Below the pieces are notes generated by a model. That model was not told the DNA's origin and searched no databases. It saw only the letters and a program-made list of their open reading frames with translations. From the NCBI GenBank assembly GCA_958299035.1, contig CATQJL010000223.1, positions 68,628,371-68,692,370 of the forward strand: 64,000 bases of DNA. Reading direction: 5' to 3'. Source of the stretch: Cylicocyclus nassatus. Its lineage: Eukaryota > Nematoda > Chromadorea > Rhabditida > Strongylidae. Position 1 is the first letter of the stretch. Each line of letters opens with the position of its first letter. The position numbers and the translations under genes were made by a program. Positions 1 through 10,452 of the stretch are shown piece after piece.

Positions 1-363
1 TTTGTATCTTAATTCTACTCTAATGAACGAAGGCTATTGATTGCTTTTGCACTGTAAATGTAGAGTGAACCTAGCTCTACAATATGCAGTTTTAAAAGTC
101 CACAAGAGCTCCAAAGGCAAAAGAGCTGTAAATATTTGAATAGGGGGTACGTTTCCTTCGGCTTGTCTTCACGATTGTAGTATTGTTTGCTTCAAGAAGT
201 ATATCTCGAGAATGTACAATGGAAACGGTGTGATTTTCATGAATAATATTGGCAACTAGACGAAGAACTCAGGCAAAAGGCAAAATTTGGCTGAAAAGCG
301 AGGAGTACTAACAAAGTTACTACGTTGAAAAGTTAGGCTTAAGGACTTTTGGGACACCCTGTA
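1..363. repeat. Truncated repeat with CAGGGTGTCCC-type terminus
   Basis: The right edge reads TTTTGGGACACCCTG followed by TATA, matching the termini of the elements at 5821-6500, 6874-11210 and 45429-46103. The rest does not resemble the interior of those copies, so this is either a diverged subfamily or a different element sharing the end. No gene is visible here. The left end lies outside the window. Confidence 0.5.
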
Positions 364-1264
364 TATTAGGTTGTCCTAAAAGTTCTTGCGCCGGATTTTC
401 AAAAAATCATAACTTCCTTTCTTCCCAACGATTTTTCTCAAAATTATTTTTTTATGAAAGAGGAAACCTTTTTCTTCATAGCGGTGCCTTTGTCATGAAT
501 TAACGATGGTAAATTCGAGTGTTAAAAGCAATTGAAGGAAATTAGTCGAGATCGACATTTTTCGAGCTGGATCACGAAAAATTCTGGAAGTATTTTTATT
601 TGATAGAGAAAATTTTGCACATTACAGTGGTGCCTTTTCCATGGGTTAAAACGAAGTAGATCGAGAGAGAAGCAAATAAAGAGAATTTCTTCACTTTTGC
701 AATTTTTGAGCACGCTCAAAAAAGCTTGAAAACGTCACAGAAACGGCGAAAAAGTCATAAACATGGGTTTTGTGACCTTCCCTTTCTATCTGAGCGAAAG
801 TCGTGCCAATCGGGAGCAATTTTTATTTTCGTGATTTATTCGGATTTTCGGGTCTGCATTTTTCGTTTTTGATGTTTTCAAGCTTTTTTGAGCGTGCTCA
901 AAAATTGCAAAAGTGAAGAAATTCTTCCATGTGCTCTCTTCTTTAAACCTGGGCATTTCGTATTGTTTGTTAGTGATATTGTGCCGAACAGGTTTTTATG
1001 GTGGACCTTTATTGCCTGACGTTTCGATAAATATCGTCTTCTTCGGAGGCCTGAAAGGGATTGCAGTTTTGTCTCTGTCTGTCTACACGACCAAACGCCT
1101 CCTCAAGCTCGCGCGCGCTGACCTTGTCTAGAATCAACGTGCTGGGATCAATCCGAAGTAACAGTCACCAACCTTCGATCCACCGCTAAGTCAGTCAGCC
1201 CGCACGACTGTGACGGACATCACTGAGGATTGCCCAGTGTGCCAAAGATATATATAGTCTGCGG

Positions 1265-3402
1265 CTATAGTCGACATAATGATACGAATGGCAGAAGGTC
1301 ACTTGTCATCGTCAAGCACTCATTTTTATTGTTCATCCCCGGATTTCCGGCGGATATCCACGCTGCTTCCAAGGTCTTTCGTGCCGAGATCTCGGTCTCG
1401 TATGCTAGTATCGTGCATTTTACATTGAAATCGTCACCTTTATGTGCCTCGGCTCTATGTTTTCCCAACGGCGATGACATTGTCCCTCGCTTTTTGCTGG
1501 CCAAATGTTCTTTGACTCTAATGCTTAGTTTTCTTCCTATCTCCCCTACATACGTGGCTCCGCAGCGTAAGCGTTCTAGTTGGTAAACAGTACCTTCCTT
1601 TGCATAGTCGCCTAAACTTCCATATGGGCAAACGATGCAGTTGTCCGTTAAGCATTCTGTGTCATACAACCTATTTCTGATCAACCGCTTTTTTAGTGCT
1701 AGGAATGTTGACCAGCATTACCTCATCGTCTAACTGCGCTCGTGTTATGCATCGTTTGATTGCCTTGCTAAATTTATCGGACACAAAAGGCATGCAGAGG
1801 GGGATTCTGTTGTCGTTGCTTCGCAAAGGTTTATCTACGCACCGCGAAGATCTTTGTCGTAATCGCGTAACTAGGTGTCCATTGCTGCGAGCAATTTCGA
1901 ATGCTAGTTGCTGTGACTCCAATCGTTCGCTCCCGCCCGTACAGACATCTACAGCGGTTTTGTACATATTGCGGATGACAGAATGCTTCAGAGCTGTAGG
2001 GTGTGCTGGCGTGGCGTGGACAAGGATGTTTTTAGAGCTTTCTTTTCTGTACCATTTAATTCTAACAGCACCATCAGACAGGCATATCTGTGTATTCAGA
2101 AAAGAAAGCCAGCCACTATTCGGGGTTTCTCGTGTAAATTCTATGTACTGCGACTGCTGATTTAAAATTCTAAAACACTCATCCATTTCGGATTGTGTTG
2201 AGGTGACAATGAAGCAGTCATCGATGTAGCGGCAGTACATTGACGGCAAGCGTGCTAATACTGGCTCCTCGATTTTACTCATAAAACAAATCGTTAGGAC
2301 AGGCGCGAGCCTTTGGCCCATCGCAAGTCCTCTAATCTGGGAATAGTAATTCCCAGACCACCTAAAGATGTTACAGCTCAAACATTCTTTAACGAGGGTC
2401 ATTATGCACGCTTTGCTCAGCCCAAAGGTAACCATGGTGGAATGGTATTTGTCTAACATTTCCGAAATGGCTTGCAGAGCGGCATTGTTATGAACATTAG
2501 TGTAAAGTGATGTTACGTCGAATGACTCGACAGCACTACTAGGTTCAAAACTCATGCATCGCAGCTGCTTGACAAATTGTTGAGTGTTAGACAAATGTGC
2601 TGGTACCTTTACCAATAGTTGGCTCAGAGTTTTATTGAGGAACCACGATATTGATCTGTGGGACCGCCTACGCAGCTTATTCGGACGGATTTTATATGAC
2701 TCAGGTGACATCGACTGGAATTGCTGGCCTGCTACTTTAAGCGTCGTGATCATGTGGTAAAAAACCGGGCAGTTTGGATTATCTAGCTTCAGTCTGCTAA
2801 TCAACTTCTGATCGAGTCCTACAAATCTTCTAACTTTAATCCAAACTTCATTTAACTTTCTACACTGCGCCAGATATTCTCGTTTTGTAGCAGGTTGATA
2901 AAGCGTGGTATCGGAAAGATGCAATTGCGCATTTTTCGATCCAACGATTGTGGCATTATCACAAATTCCCCGCCTTTGTCACTTAAGGAGACTCGGATCG
3001 TTCCTTCGCGTACTAATTCACGCACCTCTCTAAAACCTTGCCACTGTCCTTGCGTTAGTTTAGTCTGATGTATACGCTCACATTGGCTCAAAACTTGCAA
3101 GATTTCGGTGGAAAGGATGCGGAATTTCGTATCTATCATAGGCACAGGCTCGGGTTCTTTATAGAATGATCGAGGGAATAGTAACATTGACAATGTCATA
3201 CTATCCGTTGGCAAGACTTTCTGAGCACTACTTTCTTTTTTAGCCTCGATCCTCAACGAATCTCGCAAACGATGTAAACTACCCATTATGCGGCACATAA
3301 AGGGACTTACGTTCTGCGATGGTGAAAACGATGGACCGAGGTTTGAAAACTCAACGGCTTGTGTGGATAAATGAACATCTCCGATGACGGTGACTCTTGC
3401 AA
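1265..3402 (-). pseudogene. Penelope-like retroelement ORF, minus copy (RT + GIY-YIG endonuclease), frameshifted
   Basis: Three overlapping minus-strand frames make one broken protein: 3402-2852 (N-terminal part), 2924-1671 (417 aa, reverse transcriptase) and 1684-1265 (139 aa, endonuclease). RT landmarks in the middle frame are FDVTSLYTN (about residue 135, palm motif A), GLAMGQRLAP (about 200, motif B) and YIDD (about 235, catalytic motif C). A downstream KWYRK block followed by a HSVIRNMYKTA stretch is typical of Penelope-like elements. The last frame has a cysteine cluster (CLTDNCIVCP), then the GIY-YIG nuclease core around CGATYVGEIGRKLSIRVKEH and a distal catalytic glutamate region near TLEAAWI. 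A one-base loss near 2925, relative to the plus copy, causes the first frame break; another break lies near 1680. Known role of the family: target-primed retrotransposition. This copy cannot make an intact protein. Confidence 0.88.
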
Positions 3403-4914
3403 GAAGAAAGCACATGGAAGCTACTTACCAATATACCGCCAAAGCTGTTCTTTCTGGTGTGCGAAGCACTATCGCTTCGTCAAAAGGTCGTTGCGGTTCG
3501 TCAATCTCTTGTCTTCCTCCGACGGTGCAAGAAGTCCAATGTTCTACCAACGTTCATTTCAAAGAAGAAAATAGGAAGTACCTGTTGTCTACGTGAAGAT
3601 GATATGCGAGTTATCAAGATCTATCATTCAATGTTGAATTTAGCTATCAAAGAAAAACAACGGGTTCTGTATTCCACATTGTTGAAGTGTTCGTGTAAAG
3701 AATCGAGTTGTAAACGTCTTCTGCCTGAAGATGTATGGAGGAGGATTGAGAGCGGGTCGAAGTCCATTTGCACCTCTATACGATTAAGGCTAAATCGAGG
3801 CTCTGCAAGAAGTTCGACCGACTCTCGGAGTCACTGCGTGGGAAACTTGATGATGATAAGACGATCCTTCCTCAGAACCACCGTTTCACTGATTTTTCCT
3901 CACAGAGTGGTACTGATGTTGCAAGAGTCACCGTCATCGGAGATGTTCATTTATCCACACAAGCCGTTGAGTTTTTAAACCTCGGTCCATCGTTTTCACC
4001 ATCGCAGGACGTAAGTCCCTTTATGTGCCGCAAAATAATGGGTAGTTTACATCGTTTGCGAGATTCGTTGAGGATCAAGGCTAGAAAAGAAAGTAGTGCT
4101 CAGAAAGTCTTGCCAACGGATAGTATGACATTGTCAATGTTACCATTCCCTCGATCATTCTATAAAGAACCCGAGCCTGTGCCTATGATAGATACGAAAT
4201 TCCGCATCCTTTCCACCGAAATCTTGCAAGTTTTGAGCCAATATGAGCGTATACATCAGACTAAACTAACGCAAGGACAGTGGCAAGGTTTTAGAGAGGT
4301 GCGTGAATTAGTACGCGAAGGAACGATCCGAGTCTCCTTAAGTGACAAAGGCGGGGAATTTGTGATAATGCCACAATCGTTGGATCGAAAAATTGCGCAA
4401 TTGCATCTTTCCGATACCACGCTTTATCAACCTGCTACAAAACGAGAATATCTGGCGCAGTGTAGAAAGTTAAATGAAGTTTGGATTAGTGTTGGAAGAT
4501 CTGTAGGACTCGATCAGAAGTTGATTAGCAGACTGAAGCTAGATAATCCAAACTGCCCGGTTTTTTACCACATGATCACGACGCTTAAAGTAGCAGGCCA
4601 GCAATTCCAGTCGATGTCACCTGAGTCATATAAAATCCGTCCGAATAAGCTGCGTAGGCGGTCCCACAGATTGAATATCGTGGTTTCTCAATAAAATTCT
4701 GAGCCAACTATTGGTAAAGGTACCAGCACATTTGTCCAACACTCAACAATTTGTCAAGCAGCTGCGATGCATGAGTTTTGAACCTAGTAGTGCTGTCGAG
4801 CCATTCGACGTAACAGCGTGGATATCCGCCGGAAATCCGGGGATGAACAATAAAAATGAGTGCTTGACGATGACAAGTGACCTTCTGCCATTCGTATCAT
4901 TATGTCGACTATAG
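3403..4914 (+). pseudogene. Penelope-like retroelement ORF, plus copy, internally deleted
   Basis: This is a head-to-head partner of the minus copy. It begins further upstream and so supplies an N-terminal region (frame from 3397) missing from the other copy, then shifts frame near 3770 into a 308-aa frame (3768-4694). A second shift and stop near 4694 lead to the frame 4711-4914. That last frame joins the start of RT motif A (EPFDVT) directly to the endonuclease C-terminus (AWISAGNPG). The missing piece corresponds to about 1366-2512 of the minus copy, roughly 1.15 kb, removing the RT catalytic core and most of the nuclease. The junction near 4812-4815 has a 2-base CA microhomology. GCACATGGAAG occurs at 3410-3420 and 5245-5255, a possible target duplication around this copy. 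Confidence 0.85.
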
Positions 4915-5820
4915 CCGCAGACTATATATATCTTTGGCACACTGGGCAATCCTCAGTGATGTCCGTCACAGTCGTGCGGGCTGACTGACTTAGCGGTGGA
5001 TCGAAGGTTGGTGACTGTTACTTCGGATTGATCCCAGCACGTTGATTCTAGACAAGGTCAGCGCGCGCGAGCTTGAGGAGGCGTTTGGTCGTGTAGACAG
5101 ACAGAGACAAAACTGCAATCCCTTTCAGGCCTCCGAAGAAGACGATATTTGTCGAAACGTCAGGCAATAAAGGTCCACCATAAAAACCTGTTCGGCACAA
5201 TATCACTAACAAACAATACGAAATGCCCAGGTTTAAAGAAGAGAGCACATGGAAGAATTTCTTCACTTTTGCAATTTTTGAGCACGCTCAAAAAAGCTTG
5301 AAAACGTCAAAAACGAAAAATGCAGACCCGAAAATCCGAATAAATCACGAAAATGAAAATTGCTCCCGATTGGCACGACTTTCGCCCAGATAGAAAGGGA
5401 AGGTCACAAAACCCATGTTTATGACTTTTTCGCCGTTTCTGTGACGTTTTCAAGCTTTTTTGAGCGTGCTCAAAAATTGCAAAAGTGAAGAAATTCTCTT
5501 TATTTGCTTCTCTCTCGATCTACTTCGTTTTAACCCATGGAAAAGGCACCACTGTAATGTGCAAAATTTTCTCTATCAAATAAAAATACTTCCAGAATTT
5601 TTCGTGATCCAGCTCGAAAAATGTCGATCTCGACTAATTTCCTTCAATTGCTTTTAACACTCGAATTTACCATCGTTAATTCATGACAAAGGCACCGCTA
5701 TGAAGAAAAAGGTTTCCTCTTTCATAAAAAAATAATTTTGAGAAAAATCGTTGGGAAGAAAGGAAGTTATGATTTTTTGAAAATCCAAGAACGCAAGAAT
5801 TCTTAGGACAGCCTAATATA

Positions 5821-6500
5821 CAGCGTGTCCCAAAAAAAATGTATCGAACGTTCGATCGAACGAATATCTCTCTCCTAAAGAAGTCTTTTTTCTAGCTTCA
5901 GATACCAATCTGTAGAGCTAGCTTCAACTCAGATTTGCATTATAGAACGAATCACTCATTTCTCTTCATTACTGTAGGATTACGGTAGAAACTTCAAAGA
6001 CGGTTTTAAGCAATAAAAAGCCATATTTTGCCTCAGAAAAGAAACAAAACAGCCTGAAAGCTTCTACACTAGGCTAATTAGAGTTGCTGATTATAACTGT
6101 AAAGTCTCCTATTATGATGCTTCATTGAAGAGTTATGCCAGGTAAGAGGTAGCGGCCATTTTTGCAATGTTCCTAAAAAGTGCGATTACACCGTTTAGAA
6201 AACTTCGTAACCCTGTGAACAGTTGAGTATTGAACTCGGCGTCCATAAAAATCCTATTACACAAGTTTTCACAATTATTTGAAAAATTTTGAAACGGCAG
6301 CTTTTTTCCACATTGACACCACGTGTTTCAAGTTTCTACCGTAATCCTACAGTAATGAAGAGAAATGAGTGATTCGTTCTATAATGCAAATCTAAGTTGA
6401 AGCCAGCTCTACAAAACGGTCCCTGAAGCAAGGTAAAAGACTTCTTGGGAAGAGAGATATTAACGATCAAACGTTCGAAATATTTTTTTGGGACACCCTG
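5821..6500. mobile_element. Miniature element, CAGGGTGTCCC family (copy A1)
   Basis: Inverted termini CAGCGTGTCCCAAAAA and TTTTTTGGGACACCCTG are flanked by TA (5819-5820, 6501-6502). The element is a foldback: the segment with CATTACTGTAGGATTACGG occurs in both orientations (about 5968 and 6340). No transposase is present. The TA duplication and terminal length suggest a Tc1/mariner-related non-autonomous family. Other copies are at 6874-11210 and 45429-46103. Confidence 0.8.
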
Positions 6501-6504
6501 TATA

Positions 6505-6867
6505 TTAGGTTGGTCCGAAAGTTCTGTCCCACCATTTTCAAAAAAACATAACTTCTTCCTAACACAACATTTTCGCATGATTAAAAGAGTATTCGAAAGA
6601 GCAATTCATGCGCTGTCCAAATCTACCTTGGCTGCTATCTACTAAGCTCTGACTGCAGAGATAAAATTGGGAAAAGGAAATAACTTCAAGTTCAAAATTT
6701 TTAAGCAAGCCAGTTAAAAAATCCAAAATCATGCCATAAAATCCAAAACAGCTAGTAGTTTAGGTTCTTTGATCCCCTCTTTCTATTCAAGCAAAATTCG
6801 GAAATTGTGTTAGGAAGAAGTTATGTTTTTTTGAAAATGGTGGGACAGAACTTTCGGACCAACCTAA
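6505..6867. mobile_element. Mariner-type miniature element (copy B1, internally deleted)
   Basis: Ends TTAGGTTGGTCCGAAAGTTC and its inverted copy GAACTTTCGGACCAACCTAA, with TA on each side. The left arm continues GTCCCACCATTTTCAAAAAA and the right arm mirrors it. It matches the full-length 44297-45018 element but lacks much of the middle. It abuts A1 and A2 with only a shared TATA between them. Confidence 0.82.
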
Positions 6868-7004
6868 TATATACAGGGTGTCCCAAAAAAATGTATCGAA
6901 CGTTTGATTGTTAATATCTCTCTTCTAAAGAAGTTTTTTCCCTTGCTTCAGGCACCAATCTGTACAGCTGGCTTCAATTTAACTTTGTACTATAGAACGA
7001 ATCA

Positions 7005-7012
7005 CTCATCTC
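7005..7012. repeat. hAT target-site duplication (left)
   Basis: CTCATCTC, repeated exactly at 10665-10672. Removing the insertion and one duplicate restores the sequence found at the same place in related copies (A1 near 5950, A3 near 45565). Confidence 0.88.
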
Positions 7013-7453
7013 CATAGGTGCGATAGGGGGAGCCGGGCTCTCCCCAGGTGAAGGGGGTCTCGGCTGTTTCCGACCTTCCAGGGTGAAGGGGGTATGTGAG
7101 TCTAGGGGGGGGGAGGAAGAGAGAAAAGGTAAGAAAGCGTGGTATGAAAAGCTCTAATTTGTACCTTATTTAGGCACAAATTGAAAAAGAATTTAAAAGT
7201 TTTCAGAAGAAATTTAAAAATTTTAAAAAAATTTATTATGAAGATCTGTGCTCCTGTTTCACTGCATCAACAAAAAAAAGCAATAAGGTTTATCCCAAAA
7301 GATGTACAAGTTAGGAACAACTTCATTTCCTGCGCATCATCATCAACAATATCACTATCGCTAACGTCAGAGACAACAAATTCGGTGCCTGAAAAATCTT
7401 CTTCTTCCTCCAAAAGGTCATCGGAGTGGAAGTAGAATTGCGTGCAAAGCGTT

Positions 7454-8478
7454 CTAAGTCAAAAATGGATTTGAAACTTTCTTCTTCTTCTGAGCACTTT
7501 TGTGATTTTTTTCCTGGCCCTCTGGTAGCATCAGGAAGTCAGCAGGTAGGTGACCAGTTTCTTCATACCATCTTTTAGGATATTTCAAAAAGTCATACGG
7601 TAACAGCCTGTCTGGACCGCTTATACCAATCCTTTAAATGAAGTTTTTAGATAACGATGTGTTTAGTAGAAGGTTGACAAATCTTAAGTATTTGCTTAGA
7701 TGCTCTATCGTTGTACGACTTCTGCGTTGTGTTCTGATAACAGAGTAGATAGAAAATTTCTTTCTTCACCTCTGCCGTGCTAGTCGGAATGGAAACTAGC
7801 TTTGCTAGTAAGCCCATCAGATTTCTGCGGTAACTAATGGGAAAAGAGCCAGATCGCATATGCTTTCGCAACACGAGAAGGAAATAGTGCATACTTTTTT
7901 GGGCCTTTTCGAACTCTGGCTTCACCTCCTCTGGCATACTTCCTGTTAGACGAGAAAGCTGCTCAACTTCTTCTTCAACAGCATCTGCGGAACAGCCGAA
8001 AAAAAGTAGATACTATGCTGCGCGTTGGTTTTTTTTCAATATCATAGGTCATAATGTCACAAGGCGAATAACTTCCAAAAGCATGAAGCACAGAGTTGGG
8101 TTCGCACTCCAGCCGGGATCTAAGTGCAGTAACTATGCTTTGTACTAACACCTTCCTTTTGTTCATATCCATGTTTGTGAATTTAGCAGCCTTGAATTCT
8201 TCAGCAACCTGAAGATCAGCAATGGACTTCCTGGACATTTCCTCATTGAAACTGGACAATCTGCTTGGATTCCTTATGCAGGAAATCAGAGAGTTTCGCT
8301 CAATTGTCAACTCTGTGTCAATGTCGACAACATTTTCGTCGGAGTAAGATTCTCCTTCTGCCTCGCTATTGAACTGGAACACATGCGAGTCATCTGCGAT
8401 TTTGTGAAGTATTCTGCCTACCGTTTCCTCTTCAAACTGCCAACCTTTCCAAAACATTGAGGGATAATTTAATAACAT
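7454..8478 (-). pseudogene. Decayed hAT transposase, C-terminal half
   Basis: Minus-strand coding runs from an ATG at 8478 to 7975 (167 aa), shifts by one base in a T-run near 8010, and continues in the frame that ends at 7647 with SIPTSTAEVKKEIFYL. This resembles the hAT C-terminal dimerisation block (the IP.SSA.VER.FS pattern of the family). A further shift leads to 7633-7454, which reads RIGISGPDRLLPYDF then KYPKRWYEETGH; this fits the LRI.I.GP...F...Y...W...GH tail of ZBED/ZMYM-like hAT transposases. Beyond the stop, in another frame, about 7440-7318 encodes an acidic stretch (DDLLEEEEDF). The DNA-binding domain and the catalytic core were not found in an intact form. Family assignment rests on this pattern plus the 8-bp target duplication. 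Confidence 0.72.
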
Positions 8479-8856
8479 GTTATTCTTCTGAATGTCTTAA
8501 AGTTTTTGATTCATTGAACCCAACCACCTTCTCTACAAATTAGGTAAGGTGAGTCTAGAGCGTTTTCATGAAAGTGAGCTTCTTCAGCACTAGGTTTACA
8601 GAGTATAGATTCCAGAAATGGGCAGGTTTTTGTGTGAAGGTGTGGAAATTTACCAATCTCCCATAGTTTTTTGAGTGTGCGCTAATAATGATGACATAAC
8701 TGTCAATCAAAAGCGCATTTTTTACCAAAAAAACATAAACATATAACAACGATAAGGACGCTCAAATAGACGCGTTTGCTCAAGTTCCGTTAGTGCTGAT
8801 AACGATGTCAATCCACAGCACATTTTTTACTATTAACTTGCTCCACCTCGCTCTTA

Positions 8857-9702
8857 TTAGGTCGTCCAGAAAGTTTTTGCGCATGAATTTCAAAATTCAT
8901 AACTTCTGATTTTTCCAACCGATTTGACTGCTTTCACTTTTATGTGAAAGGGTAAGTCATACTCTTTATAATGACTTCTCAGCTGCTTAGTAATGGTCAT
9001 CTGTTGCATAGAGAGGAGCGATAGAAGAAAAAAGAAAAAAAATTCATAACTTCTGAATTTTCCAGCCTATTGGAACGCTCTTATTTTTTTCTGAAAGAGT
9101 AAGTCATGCTCTTTATAACAACTTCTTAGATACTTGCTAATGATCTGTTGCGTAGATAGGAGCTGTAGAAGAAAGTCAAAATTCGACTTTTCTGTGTAAG
9201 GTCATAAAAAATCGGAGACTTGCAACAAAAATCGGAGCAGTCAGTATTGTAGGTTCTTTCACCAGCTCTTTCTAACAGTGCAAAGTTTGCGCCGATTGAG
9301 CGTCTCCATGAAAAGTTATGATTTTCCTGAAGAATGCCAAAATAAATCAAATTCGCCTTTTTGTACTGCTTGCTCGGAAATTATAACTTTTCATGGAGAC
9401 GCTCAATCGGAGCAAACTTTGCACTGTTAGAAAGAGTTGGTGAAAGAACTTAAAATACCGACTGCTCCGATTTTGTTGCAAGTTTCTGATTTTTTATGAC
9501 CCTACACAAAAATTCAAATTTAGAGTGATTTTGTTTTGAGCTTCTATCTATGCAAGAGGTGACCATTACTAAGCAGATAAGATGTCATTATAAAGAGCAT
9601 GACTTACCCTTTCACATAAAAGTGAAAGCAGTCAAATCGGTTGGAAAAATGAGAAGTTATGAATTTTTGAAAATTGTGCTCAAAAACTTTCGGGACGACC
9701 TA
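8857..9702. mobile_element. Mariner-type foldback element nested in the hAT element
   Basis: Left end TTAGGTCGTCCAGAAAGTTT and right end AACTTTCGGGACGACCTA are inverted, with TA on each side. The interior is a long palindrome centred near 9360: CTCCATGAAAAGTTAT on one arm mirrors ATAACTTTTCATGGAG on the other. No coding sequence. The related unit at about 10192-10226 lacks this element, so an empty site is available. Confidence 0.8.
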
Positions 9703-9704
9703 TA

Positions 9705-10452
9705 CAATGTGTTGGCTTTTATGGGTTACCGGAGAAAATGATTTTTAGAGCCGGGAAGCAAAGAAGCCCTAACATGCTGTATACCATTCGAAAGCTGAGA
9801 TCATGGAGAATCGACGTAGACCGTCGACTTTTTTCTAGGTCTTCTGTGCCGCGAGATATGAGGGATTTTATGTGCTTCAAAAATTAACTGATTTTGTGTC
9901 CTCACTTTCTGCTCTCCAAATGAATGCTACGAGAAAGTCGACGGTCTACGTTTGTTAATGAAGACTTGCTCTTTAACACAGATAGATAAGCAGCAGTGAT
10001 TAGGTCTTCATTTGGCAGAAATCTGCTGTTGAAAATGACCATGTTTTCAGATAAAATGCGGTGTATCTCTCGGTAGAGGGGGGCTAGAAAGAAGTCGACG
10101 GTCTAGGTCGAATCCCCTTTTCCTGAGCTTTCGAATGGTATATAGGTTGCTGGGCGAAAAGACGGACCAGTTTTCAAAAATGGGGTGGAGATATTTACTA
10201 TTAGCTTGCTCCAATCCGGCTCCACCAATGTATTGGCTTTTATCGGTTACCGGAGAAAATGATTTTTAGAGCCGGGAAGCAAAGAAGCCCTAACATGCTG
10301 TATACCATTCGAAAGCTGAGATCATGGAGAATCGACGTAGACCGTCGACTTTTTTCTAGGTCTTCTGTGCCGCGAGATATGAGGGATTTTATGTGCTTCA
10401 AAAATTAACTGATTTTGTGTCCTCACTTTCTGCTCTCCAAAATGCTACGAGG
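9705..10452. repeat. Direct repeat of about 225 bp with a partial inverted arm
   Basis: About 9705-9932 and 10226-10450 are near-identical direct copies beginning AATGT(G/A)TTGGCTTTTAT and ending at CTGCTCTCCAA. Between them, 10080-10155 is a diverged inverted copy sharing TCGACGGTCTA and the TTTCGAATGGTATA block. The sequence just before each direct copy also matches (TTGCTCCA...CTCCACC), with the element 8857-9702 inserted in the first. No gene seen. Confidence 0.75.

Larger units (their letters stand above)
366..5816. mobile_element. TA-flanked palindrome with mariner-like ends enclosing two inverted Penelope-like copies
   Basis: The left end TTAGGTTGTCCTAAAAG and the right end, read on the other strand as TTAGGCTGTCCTAAG, are inverted and each is flanked by TA (364-365 and 5817-5818), the target duplication of Tc1/mariner elements. 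The outer arms (about 366-925 and 5258-5816) are near-identical inverted copies; each also has its own small foldback (about 690-736 against 870-918 on the left). The two Penelope-like copies fill the middle, so the inverted repeat as a whole spans about 3.0 kb on the left against 1.9 kb on the right because of an internal deletion in the right copy. No mariner transposase is present, so the unit is non-autonomous. Whether it moved as one unit or the retroelement landed inside a miniature element is inference. Confidence 0.8.
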
